From Bacteroides sp. (GTDB lineage: Bacteria; Bacteroidota; Bacteroidia; Bacteroidales; Muribaculaceae), in the NCBI GenBank assembly GCA_023666835.1, contig JAMPBJ010000001.1, positions 516,283-580,282 on the forward strand: 64,000 bases of DNA, in the 5' to 3' direction. The translations under genes and the position numbers were made by a program. Below, piece by piece: positions 44,533 through 52,217 of the stretch (its first letter is position 1; every line of letters starts with the position of its first letter). The notes beneath the pieces are model-generated. The model did no database searches, was not told the origin of the DNA, and worked only from the letters and a program-made list of their open reading frames with translations.

Positions 44533-45309
44533 ATGAAACAACCTTTGGCCTATATACATCCGGCAGCTAAAATAGCTCCGAGCGTTGTGATCGACCCCTT
44601 TGTTACAATCGAGCAGAATGTGGAAATCGGTGAAGGCACACGCATTTGCAGCAACGTCACCATCATGGAAGGCGCGCGCATTGGAAAAAACTGTGTCATC
44701 TTCCCCGGTGCCGTCATCTCAGGCATTCCCCAGGATTTGAAATTCCAGGGCGAAGAGACCCTTGCCATCATTGGCGACAACACCACAATTCGCGAATGTG
44801 TCACCGTCAACCGCGGCACAGCTTCCAAAGGCAAAACTGTCGTAGGCTCCAACTGCCTTATCATGGCATATTCCCACATCGCCCACGACTGCGTCGTTGG
44901 CAACAATTGCATCATTGCCAATGCCAGCCAGATAGCCGGTGAAGTCGTGATCGACGACTACGCCGTGATTGGTGGCGGCACACTCATCCACCAGTTCTGC
45001 CACGTCGGTCCTCACGTGATGGTGCAGGGCGGCGCTTTGGTCAACAAAGACATTCCTCCCTATGTCAAGGCAGCCCGCGAGCCAATCGCATATACCGGAG
45101 TCAACTCCATTGGTCTTCGTCGCCGCGGATTCTCCAACGAAACCATTCGCGAGATCCAGGACATCTATCGCTATCTCTACCTTTCGGGCTACAACAACTC
45201 CGATGCCGTTGAACGCATCGAAGCCGAACTGCCCGCCACCAAGGAGCGCGACGAAATTATCCTCTTTGTCCGCAACTCCAAGCGAGGCATCATCAAAGGC
45301 TACGTTTAA
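44533..45309 (+). CDS. lpxA: UDP-GlcNAc O-acyltransferase
   Basis: A 258-residue hexapeptide-repeat trimer that transfers the first 3-hydroxyacyl chain from ACP to UDP-GlcNAc. The repeat core spans about 1-185 with the catalytic His in YSHIAHDCVVGNN. A C-terminal helical region (EIQDIYRYLYLSGYNNSDAVERI) finishes the protein. The start ATG at 44533 (MKQPLAYIHPAAKIAP) is preferred to a TTG at 44509. It ends the lipid A operon and is followed by a perfect 10-base-stem terminator. Confidence 0.97.
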   Translation: MKQPLAYIHPAAKIAPSVVIDPFVTIEQNVEIGEGTRICSNVTIMEGARIGKNCVIFPGAVISGIPQDLKFQGEETLAIIGDNTTIRECVTVNRGTASKGKTVVGSNCLIMAYSHIAHDCVVGNNCIIANASQIAGEVVIDDYAVIGGGTLIHQFCHVGPHVMVQGGALVNKDIPPYVKAAREPIAYTGVNSIGLRRRGFSNETIREIQDIYRYLYLSGYNNSDAVERIEAELPATKERDEIILFVRNSKRGIIKGYV

Positions 45310-45337
45310 TCACACTCACACACAATCCAAACCAATA

Positions 45338-45365
45338 AAGGCCGGCACCAAATGCCGGCCTTTTT
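45338..45365 (+). terminator. Intrinsic terminator of the lpx operon
   Basis: AAGGCCGGCA and TGCCGGCCTT (45338-45347 with 45353-45362) form a 10-base perfect stem, ending in TTTTT. Confidence 0.93.
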
Positions 45366-45403
45366 AAGTTCTCACTCCCAACACAACCAGCCGAGCATTT
45401 TAA

Positions 45404-45560
45404 GAGCCTGTTCCATAATATTTGTTAACGATGGGGTCGCATATCGTGATTTTGGGATTGACGCGAAGGAGCAATGGAGCCCCATAGCTCCTTCTTCGCC
45501 CTACCAAATCTGCTCAATGACTGGCCGCCCCATCGTTAACAAATATTATTAGACACACCC
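45404..45560. mobile_element. MITE-like element with long terminal inverted repeats
   Basis: A 157-base element. A 22-base perfect inverted repeat (left arm about 45415-45436, right arm about 45528-45549, each containing TTGTTAACGATGGGG) lies just inside imperfect ends (GAGCCTGTTCC against GGGTGTGTCT on the opposite strand). The inside has further arms, such as GCGAAGGAGC against GCTCCTTCTTCGC, so most of it can fold on itself. No transposase is encoded. The GAGCCTG-type end recalls IS5-family termini. No clear target duplication is visible. Confidence 0.6.
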
Positions 45561-45661
45561 AAAGTAATCCGACACTCATTCCATCCGTTGCTACCAAAAG
45601 TTACTTATTGCACCCAAGGTATCTATACCCCTCCGGAAATCCGAGTTGTGAAATATTGATG

Positions 45662-45690
45662 GAACGCGTCCGCCAGGACGCAGATTTTTA
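45662..45690. repeat. GC-rich hairpin repeat, distant copy
   Basis: GAACGCGTCC-GCCA-GGACGC followed by AGATTTTTA. It closely matches the copy at 22911-22935 (same GAACGCGTCCG start) and the hairpin at 22997. It reaches the end of the DUF418 gene. Confidence 0.65.
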
Positions 45691-46899
45691 GATAATACTA
45701 ATCTTTTTATTGCTATACGGTCTGAAGTTCAGCCATGTGAGCTTTTTCCATATGTATTCCAGTGGACCTTGTTTGTGACTCTTAAGCCAATATCGACTGA
45801 AAATCAGCTGAACAATGAAGATGCCAATTGCAATGCATACTGATTCCAAAGGTCCGGTATGGCACCACAAGTTCAATCCGAAATGATAATACACAGTCAC
45901 TCCCACAATGGATTGTCCTATATAGTTGGTCAGACTCATTTTGCCATATGCAATGGTGAATCGCTGTGCCCGGTAACCTTCCCCTTTGTTAAACCATAGA
46001 AGCACGAATGCAGCCACAAGCACGGCCATGAAAGCAAAATTATAAAGCATCGGTATCGCAATACCATAATAGGCCTGTATGGTAATCGATTCAATATGAG
46101 GTGGAACCAACTCCTTAAGCATATATAGAGGTACACAAGCGGCCACAGCTACTATAAGAGTCCTTCCCCAGAAAATATTGCTTGCAACTGATTTCTCAAA
46201 GTATGACTTCCTGCCCAGCCACATTCCGAAGAGAAACAATGCCGGAGTCTGGAATATTCGCCCCGCCTCTACCTGCCAAAAGTTAGAGTATAACTGACCG
46301 TTCCAGATATTGTTGGCTAATGTCTGCCACAAACTGCCATTCCTACCCACTTGCTCGGCGGAAACTGCATATTTTATAAATTCCGAATTGGTGTCGATAT
46401 AGTCGGGATTTATCATGGCATACATGATCTTTGCCCAACACCAGGGTTGGAGCATCAACAAGCAAGCCACTATTAGAACAGTCTTGTTGCTCCATGATGA
46501 TGCCGGAATCAGCATCATCCCGCAAAAAGCATAAAGAAGCAATATGTCGCCATTGTAAAACAAAGCATGAAGTTGAGCAAATCCAAACAACAGCAACATG
46601 CGCCATGCGAACCGCAATCTGAAATCCGAACCTCGTCGGCGTGCGTTGCGCATTTGGATATAGAAGCTGAAGCCGAAAAGCAATGAGAATGTGGCGTATG
46701 CTTTCCCGGCAAACAAGAAATATATAAACTCACTCAGTCTATTGCCGGCCATTTCCACCCAACCGGGCAATATCAGATCCTCACTGTAAAAAATATTGTA
46801 GTGCTCAAGATTGTGCAGCAGTACTATTGCCAGCAATGCAAAACCTCTCAAAGCATCAACAACTTCAAGCCTGTAACTCTTCTCCTTATTTTCAATCAT
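45688..46899 (-). CDS. DUF418 multi-pass membrane protein
   Basis: A 403-residue integral membrane protein with about ten hydrophobic segments. RLEVVDALRGFALLAIVLLHN near the N-terminus is the acyltransferase-3/DUF418 signature seen in YeiB-like proteins. FTIAYGKMSLTNYIGQSIVG and the C-terminal GPLEYIWKKLTWLNF are DUF418 marks. Family members are thought to act on small envelope molecules, but no substrate is known. The chosen start ATG at 46899 lies only 4 bases after a TACTTTTG -7 box, so the mRNA should be leaderless. The open frame from 46944 would run through the promoter. The next minus-strand gene upstream is the sialidase fusion. Confidence 0.8.
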   Translation of the reverse strand: MIENKEKSYRLEVVDALRGFALLAIVLLHNLEHYNIFYSEDLILPGWVEMAGNRLSEFIYFLFAGKAYATFSLLFGFSFYIQMRNARRRGSDFRLRFAWRMLLLFGFAQLHALFYNGDILLLYAFCGMMLIPASSWSNKTVLIVACLLMLQPWCWAKIMYAMINPDYIDTNSEFIKYAVSAEQVGRNGSLWQTLANNIWNGQLYSNFWQVEAGRIFQTPALFLFGMWLGRKSYFEKSVASNIFWGRTLIVAVAACVPLYMLKELVPPHIESITIQAYYGIAIPMLYNFAFMAVLVAAFVLLWFNKGEGYRAQRFTIAYGKMSLTNYIGQSIVGVTVYYHFGLNLWCHTGPLESVCIAIGIFIVQLIFSRYWLKSHKQGPLEYIWKKLTWLNFRPYSNKKISII

Positions 46900-46903
46900 A
46901 CTG

Positions 46904-46911
46904 CAAAAGTA
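46904..46911 (-). promoter_or_regulatory. -7 box of the DUF418 gene
   Basis: TACTTTTG on the minus strand, four bases before the ATG, so transcription should begin at or within a few bases of the start codon. Confidence 0.6.
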
Positions 46912-47142
46912 AAAAAAAACGCGAACTAAGAAAACTATATTCAACTAATTAAAGCCCCAATTTCATAAAAAATATATGGCTAATTACAATAATTAAACAT
47001 ACTCCGATTTTATGTAATTATTCCGTCAAAGCAAATAATTGAGATCCATTGTAATGTAGGTATGCACCCCGGTGCATCCACCCTCTACAATGTTAAATCG
47101 ATGTCGCCCTGCATTGAATTTGCAGCTATAGTTGAATGCAAG

Positions 47143-47172
47143 CGGGGCCGGCTCTTTTGTGAGTCGGCCCCG
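47143..47172 (-). terminator. GC-rich hairpin after the sialidase gene
   Basis: A 12-base stem (47143-47154 with 47161-47172, one wobble) sits 23 bases past the stop codon. It has no clear T run outside the stem, so it may be an RNA-stabilising hairpin rather than a terminator. Confidence 0.5.
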
Positions 47173-47194
47173 ATGGTACGTGGGTGAGGGATTG

Positions 47195-50100
47195 TCAGCG
47201 GATGTAGACTTTCGCCGTCTTTTGGCCTTGTCGCAGGATGTAGAATCCGGGTGCCGGCTTGCCGATGACGCGGATGCCCTGCAGGGTATAGATTTCTACG
47301 GGTCCGTCGGCAGGATCAATGCCTATGGTGTCAATGCCTTGGGTTTGATCCGGCTCCACTCGAATGATGAAGTCGAGGATCGTACCACCATTGGCGGCAA
47401 TCGAGCTATCGCCACACGGGTTTACGCTGTTCCAGTCAAGTTTGTAGCGTGCGCGGTAGTTGCCGGGCTCAAGATTTTCGGGAATCATGAACGATACGCT
47501 CGATGTGTTTGTACCGCTTAGATAAGTGTGGCCATCGTTGAACGATTCGCCGTCGCTGTTGTAGAAGGTCGAACCGGTTCCCATGTAGCGGTCGAAGCCT
47601 ACAAGATCACCGTTGGCCGAATTCAGTGTGGCGTCGACGTCAAATGTGCCGTCGTTGCCAAAGTCGACAAACATATAGGAGTGCATCCATTCGCCGCTGC
47701 CGCTCGATATGGTGAAGAGCACTGTCGATCCGGCAGTGGTCGAAAGTATCGAACTGGTGCGGTCGGCGTAGACACTCCTTCCGGCTGTGTTGCCCAGACC
47801 TGCCACTTCAATTGAATTGCCTCCGTTTTCCGACACGGTCAGTGTGTTGACATATCGGTCTGTACGGCTGACGGTGGAGTTGTTGGTGCAATATTCGAGC
47901 GGTGCATTCGGGTCGCGGATGAAGGTGGCTGAAACGGTGACATCTTCATTGGCAATGAATGTGTTACCGGTGAGAGTCTCCCCGTTGACGAGAATTGCAT
48001 CAAGCAAATAGTTTTCAGCTGGTGTGGCTACTACGGTCAGTTCGGTGCCGGCATCGACACGGCGTCCCGAGGGAACTTGCGTTTCGCCGTTGAACACTGT
48101 AAGCGTACCCTTGGTGGCATCGGGTGTCTCGATGGTGACCGAGATCATACCCTCTTTGGGGGCGGCATAGTCGGGGAATCCAACCAGCACACCATCGTGT
48201 CCATTGCCTGAAATGTCAGGGACGTTCGTACCGATCATATCCTCAAAGTCGTAGGCGGCAATCAGTGTTTTTCCATCAATCATTGCGTTGGCGTCGGCTG
48301 CAACTTCCGATGCCGAAAGAGCATCGCCGTAGAATCGGAGGTCGTCGATGTCGCCTTTAAGCAGACCGCTCATATCGATCGAGGATTGTCCGGAGTTGGG
48401 CATTGTGTAGCGTGCTCCAACCAGAATGTCGGCCAATGATGTGATGGGATATGTGCGGTTGGAATTTGTGGTTTGGCGCACGGCCACACCGTCTATGTAG
48501 ACTTTCGATGCACCGGTGGTGCCGTCGTAGGTCCATGCAACGTGCGACCATTCGCCGATTGTGAATCCTGAGGTGACAAACGCTCCGCCAAAGTTGGTGA
48601 CGTCGGTCGAGGAGCTGTTGTTGGGCGATGCATTCAGGCCGATGGTTTGCGAAGCCGAGCTGCCCGAGAATAGTTCGTAACCGCTTCGCCAGTTGCTGGA
48701 GTTGCGATAGTTATTGGTCACCAGACCCATGTAGCTCGAGGCCCAGGAGTCGAGGCGCGTTTTGAATGTGACGGTGAATTTGCCTGAAGCCGGAATGGTG
48801 AATGCGTCGTTGTTGGGAATATACATATAGCGCGAACCGTTGCAGTCGAGGTGGCCGGGTGAAACTTCGCCGTAATTCTCTGACGAGTCGTTGCCGTCGG
48901 TCAGCCAGTCGAGTGTAAAGCGCATAAAGTAGAGGTTGAAGCCGTCGGTCGACGTCATGTTGCCGATCTGTCCCCAGCCATCCTCAACGAAGCAGCCTAT
49001 CGAGCCGTCGTTGAGAACTGTCAGCGCCGAGTATGCCGAGCGGCCGTCGATGAGTTTCTTTTTCACGGGCCAGGTGTCACCTTCATCGTAGGAGAGGAAC
49101 ACCGACACATCGCGACGTTCGGAATAGTTTGCGGCGTCGGAATGAATCAGGCGGGTCTGTCCGTCGGTCGATGGGTAGCGGATGATGTCGCCGTTGCAGC
49201 CCGATGATTCTTCGATCAGTTCGGGCACGTTGTAGGGCGATCCCCATGTGGCACCGCGGTCGGTCGATTTCATGAAGCGGCGCTGCGTACCGTAGCGCAT
49301 ACTCATCAGCAGAGTGCCGTCGGTCAGTTCAACAACCTTCGATTCGTTGCCGCCGCCACCTTCCGGTACTCGCCCGTTGGGGTTGGCAACATGCCAGGTC
49401 GCTCCAAGGTCGTCGGTGTAGATGAGAAATTCATATACGCCGGCAGTGCTTGCCTGTGTGGTGGTTCGTGCGTTGGCCACAAACATTATACGGCCCGATG
49501 AATCCTGATGACCTGCACCTGAAGCGATAAAGGCTGCATACCATCCGCTCTGCCATACATCGTCGTTGAATCGCACCGGATCGGTCCACGTCAGTCCGTC
49601 GTCGGTACTTTTCACATAATAGAGCCCTTGCTTTGAAGATCCGTTGAGCGAAGTGAAGAATCCCGTGTCGCCCACAAATACGCAAATGATGGTGCCCGTG
49701 GCGCGATCGCACACGATGGCCGGGTCGCCGTAGGTCTTGCCGGTCGATGAATTGCCTTCGGCCAGCGTGACGGCTTCTGACCAAGTGTCACCGTTGTCGG
49801 TGCTACGTTTCATCACCACTGAAATGGTGTTGGGTAGGTCGGAAATATCCGATCCGCGCTTGTCGGCAACGGCAATCAGAGTGCCGGTGGGAGTACAGCA
49901 AACAGCGGGAATACGATAGAATTTTGATCCGCTTTCATTCATGCCGAACACCAGCACTTTAGTGGGTGCGCTGTCGTCGTGCTCGAATGTGGCACTGACG
50001 GTGATGTTTTCAGTCCCCATGGTGTAGGTGTTGCCTTCGATAGGTTGGCCGTTGACGGTTATCGACTGCAAAGTGTAGCCGGTGTGGGGTGTAGCGTTGA

Positions 50101-52117
50101 TCGTCAATTCAGAACCTTCGGCTATTTTGCTGCCGTTGACAATGGCTGCACCATCCTTGACAACTTCAATGGTGCCCCCGGTGGCTTGTTCAACCGTCAC
50201 TGTGGCACCATTGACATATTCGGGAAATCCTACAAGTGTCGCGTCATGACCGTTCCCCGAAATGTCGGTAACGGTCAGGCCGTTGATGTCGAAAAAGTCG
50301 TAGGCGGCGATCAGTTCCTTGCCTACGACTGCGCCGTCAGCGTCAGCGTTTACTTCAGCGGCAGTCAGTGCATCGCGGTAGAAACGCAAATCCGAGATCT
50401 TGCCGGTGAGCATATAAGAGATTGACGTTGTGGGGTCGTTGTTGAGTACCCAGCGGGCGCCTACAATGATGTCGGCCTGCGAGGGGCATGGGCCTGCTTG
50501 TGAAGAAGCTATGGAACTTTCACGAAACAACGTCCCATTGATGTAAATTTTCGATTTGGCTTCAGAGGCACTGTAGGTCCAAACAACGTGTGCCCAGTTG
50601 CCGGGAGTATAGCCGGATGTTATCCAGGCACCACCTACGTTTGCTCCGTTGTTTGTACCGTTGTAGAGCGAAAAGTTGTTTGCCATTGTCTGCGAGGAGC
50701 TTGATCCCATGAAGATGTCGAATCCGGTGCGACGGAGCGAGCTGTTTCGGAAGTTATTACAGACGAAGCCGAAATAACCATTGGAGGAGGCCCATGCCGG
50801 CACATTCATTTTGAAAGCTATCGACATGCTGCCGTCGGAGGCGATGTCAAAATCCGTGCTGTTGGGTATACGCATATAGCGAGTGCCGTCGCAGTCGAGA
50901 TAGCCCGGACCGAGATAGGAATGTTCGGATTCATCGGTCAGGGTATATGTCTTTGTCTCAGTGAATCCGGGATAGGTGAGCGTGGCTGTGACGGTGGTAC
51001 CATCAGATGAGTAGGTGATTTCCGGCGATCCGAAATCAGGGGTAAATGTGGCTTCTGTGCCGTTTTGTGTCCAGTGGCCCGGAGTTGTGAACACTGCCCA
51101 TGAGTCTTCACCTTCAGATGCAACGCGCGATACGAGTTCACGACCTATGGCGTTGACCCCTTCGTGGTTGAAGTGAAGGTATCCGCTGAACGATGATTCG
51201 TATTGCAAGGGGAAGTCTTTGGTGTCGACAACTTCAACATTGTCATAGGCCAAAGCCACGGCATCCTGTGCATCGCGCACCCCTTGTCCGTATTGTACGG
51301 ATCCGGTGGGTGTTACGGTCGATTCACCGGGTTTGATAATGTGGCCAATGTAGATATGTCCGGCCGGGAATCCGAGTTCGTTTTCGATGCGGCTCACGAG
51401 TCGCTCAAGACACTGACGGTAGTATGCCTCAGTGTTGTCGCGGTCGGCGCAGCCCTGCATCCACCACACACCGGCAAGACGTGGACGTTTTCCTTTGGAA
51501 AGGAGATCGATCATGGCCGGTTTGAAGATGTTTTGGTAGAAATATTCCCAGTTGGTGTCGTCGGCCGGATTGGCCCATGAGGAAATGAAAGATCCCGATG
51601 CGCCGAGTTTCAGCATATAGAGTTCTTTGCCCGGGAATGCTTCCTGAAACGCTTTTCCGAAGGCACCCTCCATGCCGCGGCGTCCCTGGGCACAGTTGGT
51701 GTCGGTGCCTGTGCTGTAGGTTCCGTAGCCGTGGATCATGTTCATGGCGGTTCGTCCGGAGGTGTTTTCGTTTCTGTACCAGAGGTTAAGCCAGCCGGGA
51801 GCTACGTCGGTGGTTGTGCCATCGACCACCCAACGGGCAGCTTCGCCCAGAGCGTTGGATGTCTGGTTGGCTACTTGTGAACTGCGATACCACATTTTCA
51901 TTGTGCCTGGATTGGCCGACGATGAGTACCACTCGTTCATCTGAGCATCGAGCGTAGCATCGAACATGGCGGAGCCGTCAGCGTTCGATTGTCCGAGGAC
52001 AATGAACACCGGCACATCGGCATCAGTTACCTCAGCCATTGCCCGACCTACAGATAATTGTGTCAACAATACGGCCGTCGCCAGAGCGGTCGACCGTAGG
52101 AATCGATGTAGATTCAT
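47195..52117 (-). CDS. Multidomain sialate O-acetylesterase-sialidase (GH33) protein
   Basis: A 1640-residue secreted protein with a signal peptide (about 1-29). An SGNH-type carbohydrate esterase domain of the SASA family comes first (about 33-350; FIVLGQSNADGS, Ser44, and a late HFNHEGVNAIG His). A LamG-like domain (about 400-640) and an InlB-type B repeat (about 650-720) follow. The GH33 sialidase domain (about 725-1100) has YRIP near 735 and Asp boxes such as STDNGDTW, STDDGLTW, STDRGATW and SYDEGDTW. A second LamG/B-repeat module (about 1090-1410), a GEVED domain (about 1410-1600) and a type IX-like C-terminal sorting segment (VEIYTLQGIRVIG) complete it. It should remove O-acetyl groups and then sialic acid from host glycans at the cell surface. 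Confidence 0.85.
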   Translation of the reverse strand: MNLHRFLRSTALATAVLLTQLSVGRAMAEVTDADVPVFIVLGQSNADGSAMFDATLDAQMNEWYSSSANPGTMKMWYRSSQVANQTSNALGEAARWVVDGTTTDVAPGWLNLWYRNENTSGRTAMNMIHGYGTYSTGTDTNCAQGRRGMEGAFGKAFQEAFPGKELYMLKLGASGSFISSWANPADDTNWEYFYQNIFKPAMIDLLSKGKRPRLAGVWWMQGCADRDNTEAYYRQCLERLVSRIENELGFPAGHIYIGHIIKPGESTVTPTGSVQYGQGVRDAQDAVALAYDNVEVVDTKDFPLQYESSFSGYLHFNHEGVNAIGRELVSRVASEGEDSWAVFTTPGHWTQNGTEATFTPDFGSPEITYSSDGTTVTATLTYPGFTETKTYTLTDESEHSYLGPGYLDCDGTRYMRIPNSTDFDIASDGSMSIAFKMNVPAWASSNGYFGFVCNNFRNSSLRRTGFDIFMGSSSSQTMANNFSLYNGTNNGANVGGAWITSGYTPGNWAHVVWTYSASEAKSKIYINGTLFRESSIASSQAGPCPSQADIIVGARWVLNNDPTTSISYMLTGKISDLRFYRDALTAAEVNADADGAVVGKELIAAYDFFDINGLTVTDISGNGHDATLVGFPEYVNGATVTVEQATGGTIEVVKDGAAIVNGSKIAEGSELTINATPHTGYTLQSITVNGQPIEGNTYTMGTENITVSATFEHDDSAPTKVLVFGMNESGSKFYRIPAVCCTPTGTLIAVADKRGSDISDLPNTISVVMKRSTDNGDTWSEAVTLAEGNSSTGKTYGDPAIVCDRATGTIICVFVGDTGFFTSLNGSSKQGLYYVKSTDDGLTWTDPVRFNDDVWQSGWYAAFIASGAGHQDSSGRIMFVANARTTTQASTAGVYEFLIYTDDLGATWHVANPNGRVPEGGGGNESKVVELTDGTLLMSMRYGTQRRFMKSTDRGATWGSPYNVPELIEESSGCNGDIIRYPSTDGQTRLIHSDAANYSERRDVSVFLSYDEGDTWPVKKKLIDGRSAYSALTVLNDGSIGCFVEDGWGQIGNMTSTDGFNLYFMRFTLDWLTDGNDSSENYGEVSPGHLDCNGSRYMYIPNNDAFTIPASGKFTVTFKTRLDSWASSYMGLVTNNYRNSSNWRSGYELFSGSSASQTIGLNASPNNSSSTDVTNFGGAFVTSGFTIGEWSHVAWTYDGTTGASKVYIDGVAVRQTTNSNRTYPITSLADILVGARYTMPNSGQSSIDMSGLLKGDIDDLRFYGDALSASEVAADANAMIDGKTLIAAYDFEDMIGTNVPDISGNGHDGVLVGFPDYAAPKEGMISVTIETPDATKGTLTVFNGETQVPSGRRVDAGTELTVVATPAENYLLDAILVNGETLTGNTFIANEDVTVSATFIRDPNAPLEYCTNNSTVSRTDRYVNTLTVSENGGNSIEVAGLGNTAGRSVYADRTSSILSTTAGSTVLFTISSGSGEWMHSYMFVDFGNDGTFDVDATLNSANGDLVGFDRYMGTGSTFYNSDGESFNDGHTYLSGTNTSSVSFMIPENLEPGNYRARYKLDWNSVNPCGDSSIAANGGTILDFIIRVEPDQTQGIDTIGIDPADGPVEIYTLQGIRVIGKPAPGFYILRQGQKTAKVYIR

Positions 52118-52159
52118 GGTGATTGGATTTATATTAGTGTGTTGAAATATATATTGTTA

Positions 52160-52167
52160 CAAAGATA
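52160..52167 (-). promoter_or_regulatory. -7 box of the esterase-sialidase gene
   Basis: TATCTTTG on the minus strand, about 43 bases before the start codon. It indicates independent transcription from the upstream transglutaminase-like gene. Confidence 0.5.
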
Positions 52168-52217
52168 ATAAAATGATTCTATTTTACCTAAGGCCCCATC
52201 TCATAAAATTTCAGGGC

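Larger units (their letters stand above)
45310..45687. other. lpxA-DUF418 intergenic region
   Basis: 378 bases holding the lpxA terminator (45338-45365), a MITE-like inverted-repeat element (45404-45560) and a GC-rich hairpin repeat (45662-45690). No protein gene is supported. Confidence 0.7.
46900..47194. other. DUF418-sialidase intergenic region with stacked hairpins
   Basis: 295 bases. The DUF418 promoter is at 46904-46911. Nested hairpins occupy 47047-47092 (outer CATTGTA/TACAATG, inner ATGCACC/GGTGCAT), and a GC-rich hairpin follows at 47143-47172. No gene seen. Confidence 0.5.
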
